Source of the DNA: Blastomussa wellsi
Taxonomy: Eukaryota; Cnidaria; Anthozoa; Scleractinia; Plerogyridae
Direction of reading: 5' to 3'
NCBI GenBank assembly: GCA_947652115.1
Contig: OX393574.1
Location: forward strand, 11,609,012 to 11,673,011
Length of the DNA: 64,000 nt
The translations under genes and the position numbers were made by a program. Of the stretch, positions 21,292-31,450 are shown one piece after another; within the stretch, counting starts at the first letter, position 1; each line of letters starts with the position of its first letter. The notes under the pieces are model-generated. The model was not told the origin of the DNA. It did no database searches and worked only from the letters and a program-made list of their open reading frames with translations.

Positions 21292-22212
21292 TTAACTTGA
21301 GCAGGAGCAAAACTGTTTGATCGTGTCTTTAACTGCTTGTCGCACTTCTCTCATCTTCCAGCAATACAGAAACGGGTTTAAAGTTGAGTTAAGCATAACG
21401 AGAGATATCGCCACTTCCCATGCGAGTTCAAGAAATTCCGTGCGCAATCTTGTTGTCCCTAGTACAGCCACAATAGCATACGGAAGATAACAAACAACTA
21501 ATGTTATCTGAACCCACAAAGCACTGGAGACTGTCTTTCTGTATCGTGCGATATTCAGTGGAATTCCTCTCGGAGTGCAGCTCGATTGTCCAAGATCAAT
21601 ATGTTCTTGTATTTGGGCCTGGTGATGGCGAAGCGTAAGATAGATTTTCGTGTAACATACAGTTGAGGTTATGATGCATAATAACATTAATATACAGATT
21701 ATAGATATAGTGATACGAAAGTTGAAAAATATAAACGTTGAAAAAGCAAGGCTTAAGAGCCAAAATGCTATTCCAAACATCTGTACACGCCTCAGAGTTA
21801 CGATTTGTCTGTATCTTAGCCCCATCAACAAAGCCAGGAGCCGGTCCACGCTTATTGCAGTCAGCGTCAACAAAGAAACTCCTCCGAAAATGACGCTGAT
21901 ACTGTTAGAAATGGTGTAAAGATAGTAACAACTTTGGGAGTGTTTTTGAGACAGTAAAAATGCTACATAGAGTGGTTGTGCGAAGAGCCCCACGCACAGA
22001 TCGGTGCTCGCAAGGCAACCCAACAAAAACTTTGATGGCGGATGAAGGGACGGTACTTTTTGTAGAGTGACAATTATCAGGACATTTCCAAGAATTGCAG
22101 CGACACCTAGAGTACTGTTCAGTACTGAGATAGTTATCTTTTGATGTGTTCCATAAAGACCTGACGAGCAGAAGGTTGTCATTTGGTTTCCATCCGCAGT
22201 TAAGTTGGCCAT
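21292..22212 (-). CDS. Intronless rhodopsin-like GPCR, array copy B3 (second subtype)
   Basis: A 306-residue receptor of the same family and layout as B1. The N-terminus reads NQMTTFCSSG, TM2 ends QPLYVAFLLSQ, the TM3 top reads YLYTISNSIS, the TM3 end reads VDRLLAL and the TM5 entrance reads ITISIICI. This set is shared with B6 and B7 and defines a second subtype. NPFLY, CYLP and the CSCSS tail are intact. Subtype differences cluster in TM2, the TM3 top and the TM4-TM5 loop, the faces that normally line a class A ligand pocket. That last point is inference. Confidence 0.92.
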   Translation of the reverse strand: MANLTADGNQMTTFCSSGLYGTHQKITISVLNSTLGVAAILGNVLIIVTLQKVPSLHPPSKFLLGCLASTDLCVGLFAQPLYVAFLLSQKHSQSCYYLYTISNSISVIFGGVSLLTLTAISVDRLLALLMGLRYRQIVTLRRVQMFGIAFWLLSLAFSTFIFFNFRITISIICILMLLCIITSTVCYTKIYLTLRHHQAQIQEHIDLGQSSCTPRGIPLNIARYRKTVSSALWVQITLVVCYLPYAIVAVLGTTRLRTEFLELAWEVAISLVMLNSTLNPFLYCWKMREVRQAVKDTIKQFCSCSS

Positions 22213-24060
22213 TTTCGTGTTCTCATCCCCGGTCCCAGTTAGAGTTAATGTGTCATAAGTGTAGCAATCGTGTTTTTAAGTCCAGCGCGTGTCAAGATGA
22301 AATTTCAATGCTCTTTTACATGAGATTCCTCGTCCTGACCAGCTTCCAAGACACGGCTTCAGTTCTCTTTTCTGGCGGTTAGAAATTAATAGTTTGTTAC
22401 GAAATGGCTTTGATTTAGATTGATGCTCGGAAACTACGTAAACAAACTATGAAAGTGATGTTTCTTAGCAGATGAAAGTAATTATTTTTACTGGAGAACA
22501 TCGAAAAAAGAAGGAAATTCCCGAGGGAATTGATAGTACCCCTTTGAATCGACAGGAGGCGAACTTGTATCCCCCGTGGCTACAATTAACTCGCGATGTT
22601 TTGCTGCTGAAAGCATTGAAATATATATAAAGCGCAAAGAGAATGACAGCTGAACCAATCAGGCAGCGATTGGAAAAAAAAAAAAAAGAAAAAGAACTTA
22701 CACATCTACTACACGTGATTTTGACCGGCAGTCATCCAAAATTCATCTATTCTTCTGTTTTCCAATCTTGGAATTGCATGAAGGAGTACGGGTACTAGAC
22801 AAGAGGAAGATTAAACTTGTTTCGTGATTGAAGAACTGTAAACTACTTCTTCCACCTCGCAGCTGCTGGTAAATCCTGTCAAATAATCCAAATATCATCC
22901 TTCGAGATCAATTAACGAAATTGACAGAGCATATCTAATGCACTGATATCTGATAAATCAGATTATAATCAGTGATTTTACTAATGATCCATAACGGCTT
23001 ACCTAATAAGAAGTCGCCGTTAAATTCATATAAGGTGTGATTATTCTTCTAAAGTGCATATGACGCGAATTGTTTTTAATGAATATTTCTAAAATTTTAC
23101 ATGTTAAAGGGAAATCTGAAAGTTTGAAAAGGAAAAAGATCAAATTGATGATTTTTATATTCCTTGAAAGTTACCGCATTTTGCTCATTCGAGAAAAAAT
23201 GTCCGTCAAATTGCGCTGCTAAAATACCACGTGATCTCATATCGTGACATCAAGTTGGTTGCATAGTAGGAGGAAGATATTGCGTCGCCGACGAACAAAA
23301 CAACGAAAGTTGCAGAAATACAAGCTACGTACCTTTGTTACTAGGCCTCTCACGCGCAAATGTTTCTTGGAACTATCCCGTTCGAACGGCTGAACGGACG
23401 GCGAGTCAGCTGATGAGAAAGCCATATACCACACCATGAATGGACTGAACGGATGGAGAAAAGTTTGGAATGGATGAAGTCGAACGACAGAAGAACGTGT
23501 GCAAAGTAAATTGGAACAGAACCTCCCTTTGAAGGTACAATTTGTGAAAAATTTCAAAACGAAAATTTCAAAACTCTCAACCGCCTGATCCGTCTCAGGG
23601 TTGTGGGGTTATTTCAGCATTGAATGCCCAATTTTCCTTATGTATCAGTTTCACCAATAAGTGAATTCATCTCTCTTTTTCCCATTGAAAGAGCTATTAG
23701 ACGCTAATCCAAAAGCGCTTGATATTTGCATATTGCCACAGAAATAGAAACCGTCATTTGAATAAAACGTCTATCGCTTAGCAAATGTTATGAAGGGCTA
23801 AACTACGTAAGGACCAGCAAAATAGTTGTTACTATTCACGAGGCCGCATTTAAAACACCGCGCATTTACAAAGTTCGTAACGTGACCGCCATCAGCTTGA
23901 ATGGCTGACGATGAGTGTTTTGAACAGATAGGTTCAGCCGTTCTAGCAACTGGTAATTTTTTTGAAAGGACAGCTTAATGTATGATTCCATTCGAACGGC
24001 TAGCGAACGATTAATAGACGGCTAGGCGTTCGGAACGTTTTCGCGTGATGAGAGGCTTTT

Positions 24061-24149
24061 ACACTCTTTCTTTTTTATAAGAATATATTTTATAAGAATA
24101 CCGAGGCTGAAATTTGCGAAATTTTAAGAATATTTTAAAAATAAACCCA

Positions 24150-24184
<35 letters not shown>

Positions 24185-24454
24185 GAAAATGTGCAAATAC
24201 AATACAATTGTCTTTCTCTAAACTAAAACCACAGCCCCGGGGACATAATAAACGATCGGTCTTCTATGAATGGTACTGTAATAAATATGTAAGACATGCA
24301 GCACAACAGACATGAACTAAACTGCAAAAAGTATCATGATGAATTCTAAATCTAAGAATATTCATAAGAATATTTTCAGCCTAAAATCGGCACAAAAATA
24401 AGAATATTCAGCCTGGGCCGGGAAAATAATATTCTTATAAAAAACAACGAGTGT
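24061..24454. mobile_element. AT-rich MITE (ACACTC ends), left copy
   Basis: The ends ACACTCTTTCTTTTTTATAAG and, inverted, ACACTCGTTGTTTTTTATAAG pair over about 27 bp. The interior is rich in AAGAATAT and AGGCTGA motifs. No clear target duplication is visible. The second copy is at 42883-43237 with two internal deletions; both follow a GATGAGAGG unit end. Confidence 0.7.
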
Positions 24455-24483
24455 ACTCTGTGCTTACTATAAACGACCATCAA

Positions 24484-24905
24484 CAAAAGGATCGGGTTAA
24501 GATGTGAGTTTAGTCGCATAAAGACAGAAAATTTTCATTCCCTAAGCAGGGTTAGAAATGGTGGATATATTTTCAGTGAATGTGACTACAACCACTTCTT
24601 TACCAAATGGAAGATAACAGGTTAAAAGTGTCATTTGCACTGGAAACTATCCGTTTGTATCATGCAGTAATCGGTTTACTTCTTCCTCCGTTCCGTTACT
24701 CATGTTGGGCGTGCTTTTTGGTCTTGTATTTGGTGATTGTGGAGCATGAGATACCCTGTTGTATAGCAGGAGGTTGAGGTTACAACACACAATGAGAGTG
24801 AAACGCTGATGATGCTCCAAGTAATGGTTGTAAAGATACGCAATCAAAGGAGCACTACTAGCAAGCCCAAACATAACTACAAAGATTCGCGATCTCTTCA
24901 TAGTT
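24484..24905 (-). pseudogene. GPCR pseudogene, TM4 to TM7, second copy
   Basis: The same broken receptor fragment as 10331-10822, but it starts abruptly at AGGATCGGG, inside the TM7 codons, after CATCAACAAA. The C-terminus is cut off by a recombination junction. TM4-TM5 reads KRSRIFVVMFGLASSAPL, and the old frame break after TM5 is shared. Confidence 0.75.
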
Positions 24906-25584
24906 CGCCTCACTACATTGTCACTAAGGACAATTTCACCTCGTTGAACAATTTTTTAATCTGGACACTCGGTCTGAGAAGTTTGTCCATCTCTTCTCCA
25001 GTGGACGTTGCTGCATTGAATGGAAAGTACTCTCGAAGGAAATTGATAGCATCTAAGGTTGGGACTAGAGAACGTTTCACAGAACACCTCTTGTCCAACC
25101 TTCATTCTTGCATTCATCGCAGGATGGGGTACAGGAAAACTTGAGGTACTGTGTTTCTTCATTGGGTATCTTTCTTCTTCATTCAATAACATCACAGTGC
25201 AACTTTTATAATGTTTAAGGGACTCTGTTTCATTGACACCTGGTCAGCCAATAACGTTGCACTGTTTTGATATATAACGGAGACATTTCGTTCCCACTGC
25301 ATGTATGACAGTTCACAGATCAAACCATCTCTAACGTAATAGCTCTTCAACTACTTTTCTAGTATGTGAAAATAATGATGCCCCTTGTACGAATTTATTT
25401 TTACATCCAACCCCACTCACTCTAGAAGTGATTTTCCCCTATGTTCCCTCCTCTCTGCTTTCCCAACCCACCCACCCCCATCCCTCTTCTTTTCCAGGTA
25501 ATTGTTGAACAGTCCCCAACGGCAACTTTTGAAGCTGTAAAATGTGCTTCGTTGACAATTTGTTGAATAATAAAACAATTATCC

Positions 25585-25754
25585 TGCTCAATCTTGCCGA
25601 ATACGGCCTTGTCTACTAAATGTCAGGGAGCTATTCCGCGCGATTTCGCAGGCTAATATTATTCAAATCCTGGGAACAAGGACGAGAACCAACAACAATT
25701 TCAACCCACATTTGACGCCGGCTCCGGAAATCGAACCGTGGCCATATTGATGGG

Positions 25755-25799
<45 letters not shown>

Positions 25800-25937
25800 G
25801 TATATCAATATAATTTGGTTTTATCAACTGGGTTGATAATATCAATTGGCCACCGTAAAGAGATTCAAGAGCTGACGTTTCGAGCGTTAGCCCTTCGTCG
25901 GAGCGAATCCATGCGATAGGAGGCGAGCGCTCTCACC
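25585..25937 (-). mobile_element. tRNA-derived SINE in B4 with nested 157 bp insertion (25758-25914)
   Basis: Same truncated head and same nested insertion as in B1. The left target duplication is GATGGGAGG (25749-25757); the right one has mutated to GATAGGAGG (25915-25923). Confidence 0.7.
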
Positions 25938-26200
25938 AAGGTTCCTTAGCTATAGGACCTTAACCATATTGTGTTGTTAGTGTTCCATCAACGTCCCCTT
26001 GCACACCCATGGACCAGTTTGAGTTTTCTTTTTGTGCGAAAGAGAGTAAAACCATGATTTTCAAATTTCAATTTTGTGAAAGAAAAAAAAATGTTTGCGT
26101 AGCACATTTTTAATTAATTCTTATTCCTTTAAAAATATAAAAAATAATATATAAAAAGGCACAGAAATCACACGCTTTGAGCATCTTCTTTTGGAAACAG

Positions 26201-27121
26201 TTAACTTGAGCAGGAGCAAAACTGTTTGATCGTGTCTTTAACTGCTTGTCGCACTTCTCTCATCTTCCAGCAATTCAGAAATGGGTTTAAAGTTGAGTTA
26301 AGCAAAACGAGAGATATCGCCACTTCCCATGCGAGTTCAAGAAATTCCGTGCGCAATCTTGTTGTCACTAGTACAGCCAAGATAGCATACGGAAGATAAC
26401 AAACAACTAATGTTATCTGAACCCACAAAGCACTGGAGACTGTCTTTCTGTATCGTGCAATAATCAGTGGAATTCCTCTCGGAGTGCAGCTCGATCGTCC
26501 AAGATCAATATGTTCTTGTACTTGGGCCTGGTGATGGCGAAGCGTTAGATAGATTTTCGTGTAACATGCAGTTGAGGTTATGATGCATAATAACATTAAT
26601 ATACATTTGATGTATATAGTGATACGAAAGCTGAAAAATATAAACGTTGAAAAAGCAAGGCTTAAGAGCCAAAATGCTATTCCAAACATCTGTACACGCC
26701 TCAGAGTTACGATTTGTCTGTATCTTAGCCCCATCAACAAAGCCATGAGCCGGTCCACGCTTATTGCAGTCAGCGTAAACAAAGAAACTCCTCCGAAAAT
26801 GACGCTGATACTGCTAAAAATGGTGGACAGATAGTAACAACTTTGGGAGTGTTTTTGAGAGATCAAAAATGCTACATAGACTGGTTGTGCGAAGAGCCCC
26901 ACGCACAGATCGGTGCTCGCAAGGCAACCCAACAAAAACTTTGATGGCGGATGAAGGGACGGTACTTTTTGTAGAGTGACAATTATCAGGACATTTCCAA
27001 GAACTGCAACGACACCTAGAGTACTGTTCAGTACTGAGATAGTTATCTTTTGATGTGTTCCATAAAGACCTGACGAGCAGAAGGTTGTCCTTTTGTTTCC
27101 ATCCGCAGTTAAGTTGGCCAT
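26201..27121 (-). CDS. Intronless rhodopsin-like GPCR, array copy B4, NPxxY tyrosine replaced by Asn
   Basis: A 306-residue receptor with an intact frame and all family marks except one: residue 283, the tyrosine of NPFLY, is asparagine. The codon is at 26273-26275, AAT on the minus strand versus TAT in all sister copies. In class A receptors that tyrosine helps stabilise the active state, so signalling may be altered or lost. The N-terminus NKRTTFCSSG mixes the two subtypes, while TM3 to TM5 are like B1, suggesting gene conversion near the 5' end. It is either an early pseudogene or a functionally shifted receptor. Confidence 0.9.
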   Translation of the reverse strand: MANLTADGNKRTTFCSSGLYGTHQKITISVLNSTLGVVAVLGNVLIIVTLQKVPSLHPPSKFLLGCLASTDLCVGLFAQPVYVAFLISQKHSQSCYYLSTIFSSISVIFGGVSLFTLTAISVDRLMALLMGLRYRQIVTLRRVQMFGIAFWLLSLAFSTFIFFSFRITIYIKCILMLLCIITSTACYTKIYLTLRHHQAQVQEHIDLGRSSCTPRGIPLIIARYRKTVSSALWVQITLVVCYLPYAILAVLVTTRLRTEFLELAWEVAISLVLLNSTLNPFLNCWKMREVRQAVKDTIKQFCSCSS

Positions 27122-28039
27122 TTTCGTGTTCTCATCCCCGGTCCCAGTTAGAGTTAATGTGTCATAAGTGTACCAATCCTGTTTTTAAGTCCAGCGCGTG
27201 TCAAGATGAAATTTCAATGCCTTTTACTTGAGATTCCTCGTCCTGACCAGCTTCCATGACACGGCTTCAGTTCTCTTTTCTGGCGGTTAGAAATTAATAG
27301 TTTGTTACGAAATGGCTTTGATTTAGATTGATGCTCGGAAACTACGTAAACAAACTATGAAACAAAAACCATGAACATCCAACAAAAAAGGAAATTCACG
27401 AGGGAATTGACATGTACAGTACCCATTTGAATCGACAGGAGGCGAACTTGTATCCCCCATGGCTACAATTAACTCGCGATGTTTTGCTTCTGGAAGCATT
27501 GAAATACATATAAAGCGCAAAGAAAATGACAGCTGAATATATGCAGCGATTGGAATAAAAAAAGAAAAATAACTTACACATCTACTACATGTGAGTTTGA
27601 CCGGCAGTCATCCAAAATTCATCTATTTTTCTGTTTTCCAATCTTGGAATTGCCTGAAGGAGTACGGGTTCTAGACAGGAAGATTAAACTTGTCAGTTCG
27701 TGACTAAGAAAGGTGAAATACTTTCTACACCTCGCAGCTGCTGGTAAATCCTGTCAAATAATCCAAATATCATCCCTCGAGATCAATTAACGAAATTGAC
27801 AGAGCATATCTAATGCACTGATATCTGATAAATCAGATTATAATCAGCGATTTTACTAATGATTTATAGCGGCTTACCTAAGAAGTCGTCGTTAAATTCA
27901 TATAAGGTATGATCATCCTTCTAAAGTGCGTATGAAGCGAATTTTTGCTAATGAATATTTCTAAAATTTAACATGTTAAAGGAAAAATCTGAAAGTTTTA
28001 GAAGGAAAAAGAATAAATTGACGATTTTACATACATTAA

Positions 28040-28274
28040 AGGGGCACAGACACCATGAATAAAGTCAACTTTAGCATTGTATAAAATTACCTTCAAATCA
28101 AAGCAAACCTTGAAATAGTAGTATACTAAGGTAGAAAAACACCAAAGATGCACCAATAAACTGGAAAGAATCAAGGATGGCTTTGAACGAGGAAGGTTGA
28201 GAAGAATTGTAATTGAAAAATTTGAAAAATTTAGGCTAAACTTTTCAAACTGTGTCATTCGTGACCGAGCTCCT
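28040..28274. mobile_element. TTAA-flanked piggyBac-like MITE (B4)
   Basis: Orthologous to the B1 and B2 copies, with TTAA at 28036-28039 and 28275-28278. The left end has one change (AGGGGCACAG). Confidence 0.7.
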
Positions 28275-28364
28275 TTAATACCACGTGATGTCAGATCCTG
28301 ACGTCAACAACGAAAGTTGCCGAAATACACGCTACAGCTGTCACTAGACCTCTCACGTGCTAAC

Positions 28365-29510
28365 GTTTCTTGGAACTATCCGTTCGAACGGCTGAACGCA
28401 CGGCGAGTCAGCTGATAAGAAAGCTGGATACCACACCATGAATGGTCTGAACGGATGCAGAAATGTTTGGAATGGAAGTCGAACGACAGAAGAACGTGTT
28501 CAAATTTAATTGAAAAGTTCACTCGAATTGACTCAGAGCTCTCAGGCTCGTGGGATTATGTCAATACTGAATACGCAATGTTCCTACTGTATCCGTTTCA
28601 CCAACAAATGAATTCATCAGGTGCCGTGAAGATGCAAGGAGTCATTTTTCCCCGAGAAAGGGAAAATGGTGAAAGAATATGATGGTAGTAGCTCTCCCGC
28701 TTTCTCCCAGTGAAAGAGCTAGTAGACGCTTGATATTTTTGCATACTGTAACAATGATCGAAACCGTCATTTGAATAAAACTTATATCGCTAACAAAATA
28801 TTATGAAGGGCTAACTACGTGAGGACCAGCAAAATAGTCGTTACTATTTACGAGACCACGTTTAATGCAATGCGCATTTAAAAAGTTCTTAACGTGACCA
28901 CCATCAGCTTGCATGGCTGAGGCTGACGGGTGTTTTGGAACTATCCTGTTCGAACGGCTGAACGGACGGCGAATCAGCTGATGAGAAAGCCATATGCCAC
29001 ACCATGAATGGACTGAACGGATGGAGAAAAGTTTGGAATGGATGAAGTCGAACGACAGAAGAACGTGTGCAAAGTAAATTGGAACAGAACTAACCTTCCT
29101 TTGAAGGCACAATTTGTGAAAAATTTCAAAAAGAATATTTCAAAACTCTCAACCGCCTGATCCGTCAAAGGGTTCTGGGATTATTTCAGCATTGAATGCC
29201 CAATTTTCCTTATGTATCAGTTTCACCAATAAGTGAATTCATCTCTCTTTTTCCCAGTGAAAGAGCTAGTAGACGCTAATCCAAAAGCGCTTGATATTTG
29301 CATATTGCCACAGAGATAAAAACCATCATTTAAATAAAACATCTATCGCTAATCAAACGTTATGAAGGGCTAAACTACGTATATAAGGACCAGCAAAATA
29401 GTCATTACTATTCACGAGACCTCGTTTAAAACAATGCGCATTTACAAAGTTTGTAATGTGACCACCATCAGCTTGAATGGCTGAAGAGTGTTTTGAACAG
29501 ATAGGTCCAG
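28365..29510. repeat. Doubled 564 bp module in B4
   Basis: Counterpart of 14235-15362. Boundaries are approximate. No gene is supported. Confidence 0.7.
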
Positions 29511-29627
29511 CCGTTCCAGAAACTCTTAATTTTTTGAAAGGACAACTTAATGTATGATTCCATTCGAACGGCTAGCGAACAATTAATAGACGGCTAGGCG
29601 TTCGGAACGTTTTCGCGTGATGAGAGG

Positions 29628-30062
29628 AACAATTTCTTAATCTGGACACTCGGTCTGAGAAGTTTGTCCATCTCTTCTCCAGCGGACGTTTCTGCATTGA
29701 ACGGAAAGTACTCTCGAAGGAAATCTAAGGTTGGGACTAGAGAACGTTTCACAGAACACCTCTTGTCCAACCTTCATTCTTGAATTAATCGCAGGATGGG
29801 GTACAGGAAAACTTGAGGTACTGTGTTTCTTCATTGGGTATCTTTCTTCTTCATTGAATAACATCATAGTACAACTTTTATAATGTTTAATGTTTTTTTC
29901 CAATCTTGGAATTGCCTGAAGGAGTACGGGTTCTAGACAAGAGGAAGATTAAACTTGTCAGTTCGTGACTAAGAAAGGTGAAATACTTCTACACCTCGCA
30001 GCTGCTGGTAAATCCTGTCAAATAATCCAAATATCATCCCTCGAGGTCAATTAACGAAATTG
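29628..30062. repeat. Array unit B5, internally deleted, receptor gene lost
   Basis: It begins as a normal unit to about 29892 (TTATAATGTTTAA), then jumps directly to TTTTTCCAATCTTGGAATTG. That sequence normally lies upstream of the receptor (13500 in B1), so about 2.4 kb holding the SINE, gene and leader are gone. At 30060 it is joined to segment A'. The 79-codon frame here is also damaged by a 9 bp deletion. Confidence 0.85.
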
Positions 30063-30234
30063 GGTAGCATTTTGCAAAAAGACGGAAGCCACTAATGTAA
30101 GGGTGGGAGCCGGAAGTTAAAGGTACGGGAAGCGGGAAGTTCAAATCCCCTTCCTCCCCCCTAACTTAACTACGCAGTTATCAGGGAAGCTGTTTTCAAG
30201 TAGCTAAATAACTAACAAAAGTAGGTACGTGATC

Positions 30235-30355
30235 ATCGCATTAAATTTCCAATTGAAGCAATTGGAATAAAGAAGCCTGAAAAAAATTCAGGGCTGAATT
30301 TTTTTCAGGCTTCCTTATTTGGAAATTTTCTGCGATGATCACCTCTCACTTTCAA
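30235..30355. repeat. SINE tail hairpin
   Basis: GAAGCCTGAAAAAAATTCAGGG is followed by an inverted GAATTTTTTTCAGGCTTCC, then CTGCGATGATCACCTCTCAC. This is the body that follows the tRNA-like heads at 4000 and 4250; no head is present here. Confidence 0.6.
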
Positions 30356-30643
30356 ATACGTCTTGAGTTTGCCTTTTAGTCCAGTCAAACTAAGCCGTTT
30401 CGTTGTCAAACCTAAAACAAATTGCAACAAAAACTAGACATGGTTTATTTGACAGCAAATATATTCGAGAATAACATACTAAAAGTGACCTTGAATCGGA
30501 GCATTGGAACCTTGTTTTTTGGCTAAATTTGAAGTACACTTGAAATTAAAAGATTAATTTATGGATACTTAATGCGAGTTTTAAAGGGAACGTTTGTACT
30601 GTAATATTACCGTAATTCTTATCGCCAAAGGTACTAAATAAAG

Positions 30644-30644
<1 letters not shown>

Positions 30645-30725
<81 letters not shown>
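30645..30725 (+). repeat. ATT microsatellite, about 27 units
   Basis: A pure (TAT)n run of about 81 bp following AATAAAGG. This arrangement is often seen at the 3' end of a retroposed copy, but no parent element is recognisable upstream. Confidence 0.9.
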
Positions 30726-30726
<1 letters not shown>

Positions 30727-31189
30727 ACCTCTGCTCTTGAAACAAGTTGATGTTAAGTTGTCTAAAGTAAGGTCTAATTTGCGAATTTTACCGGATGAAA
30801 AGATAATCGCTTTTTAACTTCCCGTGCACCGCCATTTTGGATTTTTTAACGTCGGTGGGTTGTCCCATTGCTTTACACAAAGAAGTTCTTATTAATAACA
30901 ATAACGGCAACGTAATAACTTCATAACATCCAACATGGCGACGCACGAGAATTTTAAAAGCGACAATATTTTCCCCTTTTTTATCATTATGAAATCTTAT
31001 ATCTCCCTTGCCCTGTTAAATTTGTAATTCAGCACTATTTTAGACTACTTAACGTCAACTTGTTTCAATAGGTGAGGTTCCCTTCAACAAGCAATACAAA
31101 AGCCCTCTGGCCAGAAATAACGAATCTGGAAAACAAAAAATGTCAAGCCAACAAATCAGTTCTCAGCACGTGTAATAACCTCTTACTAA

Positions 31190-31450
31190 CCGAGGGCCAG
31201 GGCCGCACTGGGGAATATTGGCCCGAGGTCGTGGAAGTAAGGACCAAGCGCAGCGAGGTCCGTACAAGAACGACCGAGGCCCGAGCAACATGACGTGTTT
31301 TGATGCCGCGAACAACTCAGAAAGAACATTTTTTTTAATTGGAGTATTTATATACATTTTCTTTCCGCAATTCTAGTTGCACATTTTAAATCATCCAATA
31401 CGCGGTTAAGGACCGTTGCTATGGAAACGGTCCGTCTGGCAAAATCCCGA
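31190..31450. repeat. Interspersed repeat debris with hairpin
   Basis: Contains CGAGGTCCGTACAAGAACG, and a GGACCGTT/AACGGTCC hairpin near 31410-31432. It has no counterpart in segment A. No gene is supported. Confidence 0.4.

Larger units (their letters stand above)
20135..24055. repeat. Array unit B3
   Basis: Third unit, 3921 bp and shorter than B1 and B2. It has two 51 bp units (20401-20451 and 20452-20502), lacks the TTAA MITE and has only one copy of the 564 bp module. Instead of the MITE it carries sequence with GAAAGTTACCGCATTTTG (about 23164-23222), shared only with B7. It ends at GATGAGAGG and is followed by an AT-rich MITE instead of another unit. Confidence 0.85.
24947..29627. repeat. 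Array unit B4
   Basis: A 4681 bp unit next to the pseudogene at 24484, as B1 is next to 10331. It shares the 157 bp nested SINE insertion with B1, has one 51 bp unit, the TTAA MITE and the doubled 564 bp module. It ends with GATGAGAGG|AACAATTT into the truncated B5. Confidence 0.85.

Noticed and set aside
30825..30945. YY1-type promoter (CCGCCATTTTGG, then AACATGGCGAC)
   Set aside because: No exon, donor or open frame follows, and a similar CCGCCATATTGG with GGTGGGTTGTC recurs at 62453, which suggests a shared repeat.
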